From assembly GCF_007954505.1 (NCBI RefSeq), contig NZ_CP042412.1:3410001-3474000 (forward strand): a stretch of DNA of 64,000 nucleotides, in the 5' to 3' direction. This DNA is from Microbacterium sp. CBA3102 (lineage in GTDB: Bacteria > Actinomycetota > Actinomycetes > Actinomycetales > Microbacteriaceae). The position numbers and the translations under genes are program-made. The notes under the pieces are model-generated. The model searched no databases. It was not told where the DNA came from and saw nothing but the letters and a program-made list of their open reading frames with translations. Of the stretch, positions 50,767-60,600 are shown piece by piece (the first letter of the stretch is position 1; every line of letters begins with the position of its first letter).

Positions 50767-51885
50767 TCACAGGCCGCGCATCGTGAGGAGCCCTGCCGTC
50801 CAGCCGCGCAACGGAGCGGACCCGAGTGTCCTCATCAGCATCTCCCTGCCGCGCACCACCGGCGCCGGGGCGGGCGCCCCCATCGCCATGTAGAACGCGG
50901 AGCGGCGCTGGGCCCGGGATGCCGATCGGCGCACCCGTCGGTCGTACGGACCCAGGTCCGGCACCGCGCCGGGCCGCGTGCCGGAGAGTCGTTCCGCGAG
51001 ACGAACGGCATCGACCCACCCGAGGTTCATGCCCTGTCCGCCGATCGGACTGATCTCGTGTGCGGCATCGCCCAGAAGCACCACCCGGCCCTGATGGAGG
51101 CGCGTCGCCGCATGCTGTGCGGCGAGAAAGGGAGTGGGGGCGTCCGTGGCGGCCGGTTCGATGCCGATCCCGGTACGCCGCTCGATCGTCGCACGGAAGT
51201 CATCGGCGGTGCGAAGGGCGTCTGCACTGCCCCGCACCACCCATCGACGGCGACCACCGGGGAGGGGGAAGGACTCGACCAGACCCTCCGGCTCGCAGTG
51301 CAGGACGGCCCGGCTCTCCGACGTCGGCTCCTCGACATCGAGCATCGAATACGCGGCGCGTCCGGCCCGACGACGCCATCCGGCATCGAGCCCCTCACGC
51401 AGACGGCTCCGCACGCCGTCGGCCACCACGACCACGGCCGCCGAGATCATGCGGGTTCCCTCCGCGGAGTCCGCCGTGACGTGCACGGCATCCGCGTCCT
51501 GCCGGACGAGGCGCACGGCGCATCCGGTGATCAGGGCCTCCTCCGAGAGCGAGTGCATCCGGCCCCGCAGCAGCGCGCCGCTGCGCGGCTGCGGGAGGAT
51601 CAGGACCGGACGATCCGATGCGAAGTCGACGGACGCCAGGGTGCGCCGACGACTGCGCACCTCCCCACCTTCGAGCCGAAGCGCCTCCGCGCGCACCTCG
51701 TCTCCGACGCCCGCAGCGTCCAAGGCGTCCAGCCCCGGGCGGTGGATGCCGATCGCCCTGGTCCGCTGATCCGCGTCCGCTCGACGTTCGCACACCACCA
51801 CCCGCAGACCGCGCTGCAGCAGCAGGCAGCCCAGCAGCAGACCCACCGGCCCCGCGCCGACGATCAGCACGTCATGGTCGGGCAT
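50767..51885 (-). CDS. FAD-dependent aromatic hydroxylase/monooxygenase
   Basis: Third gene of the type III polyketide operon, 372 residues. Group A flavin monooxygenase with VLIVGAGPVGLLLGCLLLQ at the N-terminus, the DG fold VVVVADGVRSRLREGL near 150 and the LLGDAAHEISPIGGQGMNLGW motif near 270. It probably hydroxylates the phenolic polyketide ring before or toward quinone formation, by analogy with SrsC of Streptomyces griseus. ATG 51885 overlaps the methyltransferase end by 14 bp. Substrate is inference from context. Confidence 0.88.
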   Translation of the reverse strand: MPDHDVLIVGAGPVGLLLGCLLLQRGLRVVVCERRADADQRTRAIGIHRPGLDALDAAGVGDEVRAEALRLEGGEVRSRRRTLASVDFASDRPVLILPQPRSGALLRGRMHSLSEEALITGCAVRLVRQDADAVHVTADSAEGTRMISAAVVVVADGVRSRLREGLDAGWRRRAGRAAYSMLDVEEPTSESRAVLHCEPEGLVESFPLPGGRRRWVVRGSADALRTADDFRATIERRTGIGIEPAATDAPTPFLAAQHAATRLHQGRVVLLGDAAHEISPIGGQGMNLGWVDAVRLAERLSGTRPGAVPDLGPYDRRVRRSASRAQRRSAFYMAMGAPAPAPVVRGREMLMRTLGSAPLRGWTAGLLTMRGL

Positions 51886-52597
51886 GTGCCCCGTCCCATC
51901 GCAGCTCCACGCGGAAGGGTGCACCGCCGCGTACGCTCCACCCGTCTGGGGCGACCGCCGCGAGCTCGGCGAGGGTGTAGGAGCGACGGATGCTGAGGAG
52001 CCCGTCCTCACGGATGAACGAGTCGGCGAGGAGGCTGCGGGAGATGGGCCAGGTGGCCGCGGCGAACAGGGCGTACGCGGTGTGGCTGCGGGCGATGTCG
52101 TGGTGCGCCACCACTCCGTCCGCAGCGACGAGGCGCACGGAGTCGCTGAGCACGCCCTGGAGCTCGGCGTCATCGAGGTGGTGCAGCACGTGGTTGGACA
52201 GCACGACGTCGTAAGTCTCCCCCGCGGCGACGAGCTCCGTGGTCAGCGCGCAGCGGTAGCGCACGCCCGCACCGCCATCATGCGCCGCTGCCCAGCGGAT
52301 CGCACGGTCGTCGGCATCGAGCGCGGTGACCTCCGCCGAGAGACCGTCTCGACGCAGACGCCACGCGAGCAATCGGCAGAGGTCTCCCCCACCGGCCCCC
52401 ACATCGAGGATCCGCAGTCGCCCGGTACGCGCCGCGCGAGGACGGATGTCGCGCCGATACATAGCCCCGGGCCGGGAGACGAGCGCGTTGACGAGACCGA
52501 ACCGTCCGTAGGTCCGCGCCAGCTTCCGAGCGTCCGCATGCGGATCGTCCATCCGCTCGCGGACCTCCACATCTCGCAGCGTGAGATCGGGGCTCAT
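51872..52597 (-). CDS. class I SAM-dependent methyltransferase
   Basis: Second gene of the polyketide operon, 241 residues. SAM-binding motif LRILDVGAGGGDLCRLLAWRL near residue 62, acidic strand end VTALDADDRAI near 92 and motif YDVVLSNHVLHHLDDAEL near 128 are of the Ubi/menaquinone-type methyltransferases. ATG 52597 overlaps the synthase stop as ATGA, so the genes are translationally coupled. Streptomyces SrsB in the comparable operon is of a different (membrane) methyltransferase fold, so this would be a functional replacement; O- or C-methylation cannot be told. Confidence 0.87.
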   Translation of the reverse strand: MSPDLTLRDVEVRERMDDPHADARKLARTYGRFGLVNALVSRPGAMYRRDIRPRAARTGRLRILDVGAGGGDLCRLLAWRLRRDGLSAEVTALDADDRAIRWAAAHDGGAGVRYRCALTTELVAAGETYDVVLSNHVLHHLDDAELQGVLSDSVRLVAADGVVAHHDIARSHTAYALFAAATWPISRSLLADSFIREDGLLSIRRSYTLAELAAVAPDGWSVRGGAPFRVELRWDGAHARP

Positions 52598-53754
52598 GAC
52601 CCGGTCGGCGCGACGACGGTCATCAGTGCGCTCTCGGCCGTGAGCCCCGGCCCGAAAGCCATCGCCGCCACGCGCTCTCCGCCGCTGGCCCCCTCATCCT
52701 CCAGGATCCGTTTGAGGACGAAGAGCACCGTCGCGCTCGACATGTTGCCGTTCTCCCGCAGGACCTCCCGCGCCGGGTGCAGCTGCGCGTCGCTGAGCTG
52801 CATCCGCTCCTGCACCCGGTCGAGGATGCTGCGGCCGCCGGGGTGGATGGCCCAATGCTGCACCTGGTCCCCCACCGTCCCGGCCTCGAAGGCTTCGGCC
52901 AGGCCATTTTCGGCCGAGTACAGCGGTCGAAGGGCACCGATGATCGTCTCCCCGATGATCTGCGGAACAGACGTCGAGAGGATCATCTCGAAGCCGGTGT
53001 CACCGATCGTCCAAGCCATGTCCTTCTCGCCCTCCGGCGCGATGGCCGTGTGGAAACGGTCCAGCTGCAGCGAGGAGGACGGCGACGGAAGATCACGGGA
53101 CGTCACGATGCCGGCTGCCGCACCGTCGGCGAACAACGAGGACGCGACGATCGTGTCCGGGTCCTCGGAGGAACGCAGATGGAGTGTGCACAGCTCGACG
53201 CTGACGACCAGGACCACGGCGTTCTCATCGGCGGCGCAGAACTGGCTCGCCGCACGCAACGCCGGCATCGACGCATAGCAGCCCATGAAGCCGAGATGGA
53301 AACGCTGCACCGCATCGGAGAGTCCCAGTCCGCGGACGATCTCGTACTCCGGCCCCGGGGCGTGGAACCCGGTGCAGGAGACCGTGATGACGTGGGTGAC
53401 GTCTTCGGGGCCGATCTCAGGATCGGCGTCGAGGGCCTGCCGCGCGACCTCGACGAAGAGCTTCGCCGCCTCCCGGGTGTACAGGTCGTTGCGTGCTCTC
53501 GTGCCGGGCGCGAGGAGCATCCCGGTACGACGGTCGAAGAAGACGGGGTCGGCCGGTTCCGACTCCAGCGACAGCTCATCGATCACGGTGTGCCGGGTGT
53601 CGATGCCCGAGACGTTGAACGACGTCGTCACGATCCGCTGCGCGAGCCGTCCGAGATCGGGCTGCTGCGCGAAGACGTCTCGCACCTGCTCCTGCACGAG
53701 AACGGTTTCGGGGACGATCGTCTGCAGCGATCGAAGCACAGGCGGTCGGCTCAT
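52594..53754 (-). CDS. type III polyketide synthase
   Basis: Chalcone-synthase-fold homodimeric enzyme (386 residues) that extends an acyl-CoA starter with malonyl-CoA. The catalytic triad is visible: Cys159 in HLGFMGCYASMPAL, His304 in HWAIHPGGRS, Asn337 in ENGNMSSATV. ATG 53754 is chosen (MSRPPVLRS); a TTG four codons up is less likely, and no strong ribosome site is seen. With the two following genes it resembles phenolic-lipid operons that yield alkylresorcinols, methyl ethers and quinones. Starter and chain length cannot be predicted here. Confidence 0.93.
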   Translation of the reverse strand: MSRPPVLRSLQTIVPETVLVQEQVRDVFAQQPDLGRLAQRIVTTSFNVSGIDTRHTVIDELSLESEPADPVFFDRRTGMLLAPGTRARNDLYTREAAKLFVEVARQALDADPEIGPEDVTHVITVSCTGFHAPGPEYEIVRGLGLSDAVQRFHLGFMGCYASMPALRAASQFCAADENAVVLVVSVELCTLHLRSSEDPDTIVASSLFADGAAAGIVTSRDLPSPSSSLQLDRFHTAIAPEGEKDMAWTIGDTGFEMILSTSVPQIIGETIIGALRPLYSAENGLAEAFEAGTVGDQVQHWAIHPGGRSILDRVQERMQLSDAQLHPAREVLRENGNMSSATVLFVLKRILEDEGASGGERVAAMAFGPGLTAESALMTVVAPTGS

Positions 53755-53817
53755 GCTGTCACTCAAGCATGCGCCGCGCCCCTGGGGGAAGGGGTTGCGT
53801 TCGCGAGCGGCCTCTGC

Positions 53818-54432
53818 CTAGAAACCGAGCGCGCGAGCGAGCTTGGAGCCGGATGCCGATTCGCGGCCGCCCGCGGCGAGGACGGCGTGCTCCACGGCGT
53901 CGAAGAACGCCGTGCGCCGCAGCTCATCGTCAGGAGCGGCGGGCCCCAGCTCCATCTCCCACTCGCGCCATTCGCGCTGCACGCCGCCGCGGAGGTCGGT
54001 GGCCCGCACCCGGTCGTCGACGAACTCGGCCACGACCCCGTCCGGACCGCTGAGCAGATAGGCGGTGCGATCATTCTCGATGCGCGCCAGCGGGGTGAGC
54101 GGTGCGGTCGTCCAGGTCGCGACGGTCTCCGCGACGGCCGGAGGAAGGTCGTCACCGTCGCCGAGCGGCCAGCCGAGTTCGAGCCGGCCGTCGCCCTGGC
54201 GAGGACCCTTCACGTGCCAGCCCGCGTCCGGCCCGCCGGTACGACGACGCAGCGCCACGCCGGCACGGGCGAGCGCACCGTCGGCGGTGTCGAAGTATCG
54301 GGCGTCCAATGCGCGACCCTCGCCGGCGGTGACGGCGTCGACGCCGGGGATCGCGTCCCAGCGCGGCAACGGGGTCTCGATGTCAACGTCGTACTTGCGT
54401 TCGACCTCGACGGTGCGAGACGGTTCAGTCAT
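53818..54432 (-). CDS. CYTH domain protein (triphosphate tunnel metalloenzyme)
   Basis: 204 residues, a single CYTH fold. The signature ExExK is Glu9-Glu11-Lys13 in VEVERKYDV. Alternating strands bearing Arg/Lys/Glu (RYFDTADGALARAGVALRRRTGG, WHVKGPR) line the triphosphate tunnel. There is no CHAD domain. The family acts on inorganic triphosphate, thiamine triphosphate or related substrates; the substrate is not identifiable here. ATG 54432 overlaps the small upstream gene by 8 bp. The start lies well inside the frame, which opens further up. Confidence 0.88.
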   Translation of the reverse strand: MTEPSRTVEVERKYDVDIETPLPRWDAIPGVDAVTAGEGRALDARYFDTADGALARAGVALRRRTGGPDAGWHVKGPRQGDGRLELGWPLGDGDDLPPAVAETVATWTTAPLTPLARIENDRTAYLLSGPDGVVAEFVDDRVRATDLRGGVQREWREWEMELGPAAPDDELRRTAFFDAVEHAVLAAGGRESASGSKLARALGF

Positions 54433-54637
54433 CGTCGAGCGTGAGATCCTCGAGAGACTCCTCGAACCAGTAGTCGACCTCCGTGGGCCCGTCATCCGGA
54501 CCGGTGTTCTGAGGCCCACCGCGGCGGTTGTACACCACCTGCGTCTCGCTGTAGGGGACGATCAGCTTGTCGTCCGCATCGCCGAGAGGGATGATCTGCC
54601 CGTCCAGCGGGCCGCCGTGAAGTCGTGCGAGTGCCAT
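54425..54637 (-). CDS. small conserved-looking hypothetical protein
   Basis: 70 residues, acidic, with no signal or membrane helix. MALARLHGGPLDGQIIPLGDADDKLIVPYSETQVVYNRRG is followed by a Gly/Pro/Asp-rich middle and an acidic end. I do not recognise a family; the GGPLDGQ start is seen in small actinobacterial and phage proteins of unknown function. TACCCT lies 6 nt before ATG 54637 with no ribosome site, and the 3' end overlaps the CYTH gene by 8 bp, so the two form one unit. Confidence 0.75.
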   Translation of the reverse strand: MALARLHGGPLDGQIIPLGDADDKLIVPYSETQVVYNRRGGPQNTGPDDGPTEVDYWFEESLEDLTLDDD

Positions 54638-54643
54638 GTGCTC

Positions 54644-54649
54644 AGGGTA
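54644..54649 (-). promoter_or_regulatory. candidate leaderless -10 for the small protein-CYTH pair
   Basis: TACCCT ends 6 nt before the ATG at 54637. Confidence 0.45.
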
Positions 54650-54686
54650 GCCCGTCCTCGCGGTGTCGGCACGAGGACGGGCGGAT

Positions 54687-55157
54687 TCAGCCGAGGACGA
54701 TGCCGAGAAGGGCTCCGGCGATCATCCAGGGCCCGAAGGCGATGCGGGTCGCCGCCGTCGCGCGACGCAGGAGGATGAGCGCCAGTGCGTAGAACGCGCC
54801 CAGCACGAATGCCGCCGCGGCACCGATCACGAGCGAATCCCACCCGTGCCACCCCAGCACAAGGCCGATCACGGCAGCGAGCTTCACGTCGCCGCCGCCC
54901 ATCCCTGCGCGGCTGATCGCTCGCAGCACGGCATAGAACCCGCCGAGGATCACCAGGCCGAGGAGGGCGCGGAGGAGCGCGTCGCCGCGCCCGGTGAGGA
55001 GGGCGTCGACCGCGGTGAGGGCCACGAGTGATGCGAGCGTCGGCAGCACGATCAGGTCGGGCAGTCGGTGCGTGCGGGCGTCGATCACGATCAGCGCGCC
55101 GCCGACGACGACCAGAGCGACGTGCACGAGGGCGATGAGCGCGAACCGGATGTCCAT
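54687..55157 (-). CDS. prepilin peptidase, A24 family (orphan)
   Basis: 156-residue aspartic membrane protease domain. The two catalytic Asp residues are Asp26 in VIDARTHRLPD and Asp89 in GMGGGDVKLA (GxGD type). About five to six membrane helices are visible, but the N-terminal methyltransferase domain of full-length PilD is absent, as in the short archaeal/actinobacterial CpaA-like forms. No pilin or Flp/Tad gene is adjacent, so its substrate must be encoded elsewhere. ATG 55157 follows TAACCT by 6 nt (leaderless). Confidence 0.88.
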   Translation of the reverse strand: MDIRFALIALVHVALVVVGGALIVIDARTHRLPDLIVLPTLASLVALTAVDALLTGRGDALLRALLGLVILGGFYAVLRAISRAGMGGGDVKLAAVIGLVLGWHGWDSLVIGAAAAFVLGAFYALALILLRRATAATRIAFGPWMIAGALLGIVLG

Positions 55158-55163
55158 CCCCGC

Positions 55164-55169
55164 AGGTTA
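55164..55169 (-). promoter_or_regulatory. candidate leaderless -10 for the prepilin peptidase
   Basis: TAACCT ends 6 nt before the ATG at 55157. Confidence 0.5.
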
Positions 55170-55251
55170 GGAGATGGGCGGATCGCCCGCGTGGGCCCTG
55201 TGGAGAACTCGACGCGATGTCCGATGTGCGAACTATCGTCATCTGTGCGAC

Positions 55252-55280
55252 TTGTTTTATTCGTACATACCTTCGAGAAT
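55252..55280 (+). promoter_or_regulatory. SOS-type promoter of the imuA-imuB-dnaE2 operon
   Basis: TTGTTT (55252-55257), exact 17-bp spacer, GAGAAT (55275-55280), then 6 nt to the ATG. The spacer contains CGTACATACCTTCG (55262-55275), matching 8 of 10 defined bases of the CGAAC-N4-GTTCG LexA box known in actinobacteria. A bound repressor would block the promoter. Confidence 0.7.
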
Positions 55281-55286
55281 GGACGC

Positions 55287-56072
55287 ATGGTGATCGGGCT
55301 CGATGCGGTGACCTCGCTCTCTCCGGCGAGCGACTCCCGCGCGGGTGAAGTACTGCGACTGCGCCGCGAGATCAGCAGGATGCAACGACGTCGCAGCGAG
55401 CATGCGCTGCTCCCCCTCGATCCCGCCTTCGCGGCGCTCCTGCCGGAAGAGGGCCTGCAGACCGGCACGTCCTATACCGTCTCCCCCTCGCCGAGCCTGG
55501 TGCTCGCGCTGCTCAGCGCCGCATCCCGGAAAGGGCACTGGTGCGCGGTGGTGGGCATGCCCACGCTCGGCGTCGAAGCAGCGGCCGCGTTCGGCATCGA
55601 CCTCGCCCGCCTGATCCTCGTGCCCACCCCCGGCGAGCGCTGGCTCGCGGCGACCTCCGCGCTGGCCGAGGTCGTGCCTCTGATCGTCGTCGTCCCCGGC
55701 ACCCGGGCCGGAGACGCCGACGTCTCCCGGCTGAGCGCTCGCCTGCGTGATCGCGGCTGCACGCTTCTGGTCACCGAGTCCTCCGGCACCGGACGATGGC
55801 CGCAGAGCGAGGGCACGATACGCCTTCATGACCCGCACTGGCACGGTCTCGGCGCCGGCTGGGGGTTGCTCTCCGACTGCACCGTGACGGTGACGGCGCA
55901 AACACGACACAGCCCTCGCCCCTCGAGTGTGCGCGTGCAGCTGCCGGGAGGGCACGGCGCTCTCGAGGCCGTCGGGGCAGAGCTCACCGCACTCCCTGCG
56001 CTCTCGCCGGAGAGGTCCTCCCTCGGTGAATCTGCTCCCCCGGAGCTGTTGCGATGGGCGGAAGCAGGATGA
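55287..56072 (+). CDS. imuA: ImuA-type protein of the SOS mutasome
   Basis: First gene of the imuA-imuB-dnaE2 damage-tolerance operon. 261 residues, distantly RecA-like but degenerate: there is no complete Walker A in the region where RecA has one (TSYTVSPSPSLVLALLSAAS). The equivalent in mycobacteria is ImuA', needed with ImuB to recruit DnaE2 to the clamp. ATG 55287 is the start because it lies 6 nt after the promoter -10. It overlaps imuB as ATGA. Confidence 0.85.
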   Translation: MVIGLDAVTSLSPASDSRAGEVLRLRREISRMQRRRSEHALLPLDPAFAALLPEEGLQTGTSYTVSPSPSLVLALLSAASRKGHWCAVVGMPTLGVEAAAAFGIDLARLILVPTPGERWLAATSALAEVVPLIVVVPGTRAGDADVSRLSARLRDRGCTLLVTESSGTGRWPQSEGTIRLHDPHWHGLGAGWGLLSDCTVTVTAQTRHSPRPSSVRVQLPGGHGALEAVGAELTALPALSPERSSLGESAPPELLRWAEAG

Positions 56073-57607
56073 ACACCCCTCTCCGTGTCCTCGTGCTGTG
56101 GTTCCCCGACTGGCCGATGCGAGCCGCGCTCGGCGGCGCATCTCCACATCCGCCCACCGCCCTGGTGCAAGCCAACACGATCGTCGCCTGCACCGCCTCC
56201 GCCAGGGAGCACGGCGTCCGCACCGGTCAGCGCCGCCGAGTCGCGCAGGGCCACCTCTCCTCCCTCCAGGTGCTCCCGCACGACCCGGCCCGTGACGAAC
56301 GCGCCTTCCTTCCCGTGCTCCAGCTCATCGAGAAGCACGCCCCGGGAGTCACCCTGCTGCGCCCCGGGCTCGCGATCCTCCGCGCCAGAGGCATCTCCCG
56401 CTATCACGGTGGGGAAGCGGAGGCCGCCGCGTCACTCGCCACCATCCTCGGAGAGGCCGGGTTCCCCGAGGTGCGCATCGGCATCGCAGACGGCCCCTTC
56501 ACCGCCGAGATCGCCGCTCGAGGCCCGACGCCCTGGACGGTCGTACCGTCCGGCACCGCCCGGGAGTTCCTGGCCCCCTACCCCGTGCAGGTGCTGCGCG
56601 ACGAACAGATCACCGGACTCCTCCTCCGGCTCGGCATACGCACCCTCGGCGAGTTCACCGCCCTCGCCGCGCCTGACGTGCGCGACCGCTTCGGTGAACA
56701 CGGTGCGCGTCTGCACGCGCTCGCCGCGGGTGCCGACTCCCGCCCCCTGACCCCGCGCCCACCCGACCCCGAGCTCGTGCGCAGCGTCGAGTTCGACTCG
56801 CCGCTGGGCGGAGCCGATCAGATCGCCTTCGCGGTGCGGCAGACAGCCGACGCGGTGATGCTCGCTCTCGGGGAGGCCTCGGTCGTCTGCACGGAGGTGC
56901 GGATCGATCTGACCGACGACAACGGGGCGGTCTTCTCGAGATCCTGGCTGCACCCCACCTGTTTCGACGCCTCCGACCTCGTCGATCGGGTGCGCTGGCA
57001 GTTGGAGGCCTTGGCCACGCAGTCCGCGAAGGAACCGGTCGACGAGGCACGAGCGTTCGGCGGCATCACCGCCGTACGGATCACCCCCGCTGCTGTGGAT
57101 GATGCCGCCCATCACCAACCGGGGCTCTTCGGCTCCGGCACCGATGAGCGCCTGCACCACGCGGTCTCGCGCGTGCAGACCATGTTGGGCCATCAGGGCG
57201 TGGTCACCGCGGCGATCTCCGGTGGTCGCTGGCTCGCCGACCGTCAGGTGCTGACCCCGTGGGGGGAGCGCGCCGTCCCTCCACGGGATCCGGGGTCGCC
57301 GTGGCCCGGCAGCCTCCCCGACCCTCTGCCTGCCGAGGTGTTCCACCCTCCGCGCCCCATCGGAGTCCTCGCCGCGGATGAGACCACGGTCAGCGTCGAT
57401 GAACGCGGAGCCCTCTCGCAAGACCCCGCCCGCATCGACGGTGTCTCCGTGCAGGCCTGGGCCGGTCCCTGGCCCGTTCACGAACGCCGCTGGACCGCAG
57501 GGGGCGGAAAACGCGGGCATCGGCTCCAGATCGTCGATGACCAGGATCGCGCCTGGCTGGTCTTCCATACCGGCGAGCGCTGGTGGGTCGAGGGAAGGTA
57601 TCGCTGA
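56069..57607 (+). CDS. imuB: ImuB, catalytically inactive Y-family polymerase homologue
   Basis: Adaptor protein of translesion synthesis (512 residues). The Y-family palm, thumb and little-finger layout is kept, but the N-terminal strand that in active DinB enzymes bears the catalytic Asp reads LRVLVLWFPDWPM, and the SxE-type acidic pair is absent, as in mycobacterial ImuB. A C-terminal region after about 330 holds a short QPGLFG motif near 356, which resembles a clamp-binding peptide. ATG 56069 overlaps imuA by ATGA and the end overlaps dnaE2 by TGATG. Confidence 0.92.
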   Translation: MNTPLRVLVLWFPDWPMRAALGGASPHPPTALVQANTIVACTASAREHGVRTGQRRRVAQGHLSSLQVLPHDPARDERAFLPVLQLIEKHAPGVTLLRPGLAILRARGISRYHGGEAEAAASLATILGEAGFPEVRIGIADGPFTAEIAARGPTPWTVVPSGTAREFLAPYPVQVLRDEQITGLLLRLGIRTLGEFTALAAPDVRDRFGEHGARLHALAAGADSRPLTPRPPDPELVRSVEFDSPLGGADQIAFAVRQTADAVMLALGEASVVCTEVRIDLTDDNGAVFSRSWLHPTCFDASDLVDRVRWQLEALATQSAKEPVDEARAFGGITAVRITPAAVDDAAHHQPGLFGSGTDERLHHAVSRVQTMLGHQGVVTAAISGGRWLADRQVLTPWGERAVPPRDPGSPWPGSLPDPLPAEVFHPPRPIGVLAADETTVSVDERGALSQDPARIDGVSVQAWAGPWPVHERRWTAGGGKRGHRLQIVDDQDRAWLVFHTGERWWVEGRYR

Positions 57608-60600
57608 TGGGCTGGCACAATCCGCCCCTGTCGTGGAACGAGTTGGAGCGCACCCTCAGCGGCGAGGAGTCCCCCTCGCCCCCTCCGGGCGCCGAGCCGA
57701 AGAACACACGGAGCGATCCCGGACCGGTCAGCCGTCGCCGCAAGCGCACTCCCCCCATCGGCATCCCCCGTCCGCACGATGCCGTGCCCTACGCCGAGTT
57801 GCACGCCCATTCGTCCTACTCGTTCCTCGACGGGGCCTCTTCCCCCGAAGATCTGCTCGCCGAAGCCGACCGCCTCGGACTGACCGCACTCGCGCTCACG
57901 GACCACGACGGCTTCTACGGTGCCGCACGCTTCGCCGAAGTCGCCGACCTCATGGAGAGTCCGCTGCAGACCGTGTTCGGGGCCGAGCTGTCCCTCGATC
58001 TGCCCGCGCCGCAACGAGGTTCCGCCGACCCCGCGGGAGAACATCTGCTGGTCCTCGCCAGGGGGAAGGAGGGGTACCACCGGCTTTCGGGGGCGATCAC
58101 CGCGGCGCAGTTGCGCGGGGGCGAGAAAGGACGACCGGTATACGACCTCGACGATCTGGCCGAACGTGCAGGAGGCCACTGGACGATCCTGACCGGTTGT
58201 CGCAAAGGTGCCGTGCGCCGCGGGCTCGAAGCAGGCGACGGCCTCACCCCGCTGCGAACCCTGGTCGACCTGTTCGGAAGCGATCACGTCGCCGTCGAAC
58301 TCTTCGACCACGGGGACCCGTTGGACACCCGCCGCAACGACGCTCTCGCCGGGCTCGCACGACGGATGCGGTTGCCGGTGGTGGCGACCAACAACGTGCA
58401 CTACGCCACTCCTGCACAGGCGCCACTCGCCGAGGCCGTGGCTGCGGTCCGCGCGGTGCGGAGCATGGATGAGCTCGACGGCTGGCTGCCCGCGCACGGG
58501 GGCGCCCATCTCCGCAGCGGCGCAGAGATGTCGGCGCGCTTCCACCGGCATCCCGGAGCGATCTCCTACGGGCTCGAATTGGCGACGGCTTCCGCCTTCC
58601 CCCTGCGCCTGGCACGACCCGCGCTCCCGCAGCAGAAGGTGCCGGAGGGGCATACACCGATGAGCTGGCTGCGTCACCTGGTCTGGGCGGCCGTGCCGTC
58701 GAAGTATCCCCGCCTGGACGAGGAGGGCAAGCACCGGATCGCCCGTGAGCTGGATGTGATCGAGGAGAAGGACTTCCCCGGATACTTCCTGATCGTGCAT
58801 GGCATCGTCACCGAGGCACGCAGACGCGGCATCCTCTGCCAGGGGCGAGGTTCGGCTGCGGCGAGCGCGGTCTGCTACCTGCTCGGGATCACGGCGGTCG
58901 ACCCGATCCTCTACCGTCTCCCCTTCGAGAGGTTCCTCGCGACCACGCGGACGGAGGAGCCTGACATCGACGTCGACTTCGACTCCGACCGTCGCGAGGA
59001 GATCATCCAGTGGGTCTACCAGGAGTACGGCCGGGAGCGGGCGGCCCAGGTGGCGAATGTCATCCAGTACCGGCCGAAGAACGCGGTGCGCGACATGGCC
59101 AGAGCGCTCGGTCACTCCCCCGGTCAGCAGGACGCCTGGTCCCGCCAGGTCGACGGCTGGGGTGCGGGGCTGGAGCCGGCCGAGGACCACGACATCCCCG
59201 AGAACGTGCTCGCCTATGCCGGCGAACTGCTGAAAGCCCCCCGCCACCTCGGCACCCACTCCGGCGGCATGGTGCTCACCGCTCGTCCGGTCGGCGAGGT
59301 CGTACCGGTGGAGCATGCGCGCATGGAGAACCGCACCGTCATCCAGTGGGACAAAGACGACTCCGCGTTCATGGGGCTCGTGAAGTTCGACCTCCTGGGC
59401 CTCGGGATGCTCGCCGCCCTCCAGCACTGCTTCGATCTGATCCGACAGGCCACGGGTGAGGAGTGGCGGCTCGAGACCATCCCCAAGGAGGAGCCCGCCG
59501 TCTACGACATGCTCTGTCGCGCGGACTCCATCGGTGTCTTCCAGGTGGAGTCCCGCGCACAGATCGGGCTGCTCCCCCGTCTGCAGCCGCGGAGCTTCTA
59601 CGACCTCGCCATCCAGATCGCCCTCATCCGTCCCGGCCCCATCCAGGGCGGTGCGGTGCATCCGTTCGTGCGGCGGAAGATCGCCAAGGACCGGGTCGAC
59701 GAGGAGAACCGGGAGCGCGCACGGCGTGGTGAAGACCCCTTGGAGTTCACGATCCCCTACCCGCACAGCGATCTGGAAGACATCCTGAAACGCACGCTGG
59801 GCATTCCGATCTTCCAGGAGCAGCTCATCCAGATGGCGACGGCGATCGGTGACTGCACCGCGGATGAGGCCGACCTGCTGCGGCGCGCCATGGGCTCCAA
59901 GCGCGGGCTGGAGAAGATCGAGAAGGTCAAGGACAAGCTCTACGCGGGCATGAGCAGACGAGGGCTCGATGCCGACGCCGCTGACCGGATCTACGCGCAG
60001 ATCCAGGCGTTCTCGAACTTCGGGTTCGCCGAGTCGCACTCGCTGTCGTTCGCCCTGCTGGTCTACGCCAGCTCCTGGGTGAAGCTGCACTATCCCGCCG
60101 CGTTCCTCGCCGGGCTGTTGCGCGCGCAGCCGATGGGCTTCTACTCCGCCGCGACCCTCACTGCGGATGCACGGCGGCATGGAGTGGAGGTCCGTCGGCC
60201 CGATCTGCACCTGTCCGGAGCGACGGATTCGTTGGAGCCGCTCGCCGATGACTCCGAAGGCGGACCCACCGGCCGGACGCAGTGCCTCGCCGCTCCTCAA
60301 CCTGCTGTCCTCCGCTTCGACCGGGAGGCTCCCGACGAGTCCGCTGCCCACCGCAGGGACGGCGGATTCGCGGTGCGACTGGGCCTCAGCGGCATCCGGG
60401 GGATCGGTGTGCCGTTGGCGGAGAGGATCGTCGCGGAACGTGACGCACACGGTCCTTACCGGGATCTGCACGATCTGGTGCGGCGTACGGATGCCACCGC
60501 CGCACAGCTGGAGGCCCTCGCCACGGCAGGGGCCTTCGACTGTCTGGGGCTGGAGCGCCGAGAGGCGATCTGGCTGGCCGGAGCCGCGGCGGACGACCGC

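Noticed and set aside
57478..60471. 997-codon open frame on the minus strand
   Set aside because: Antisense shadow of dnaE2.
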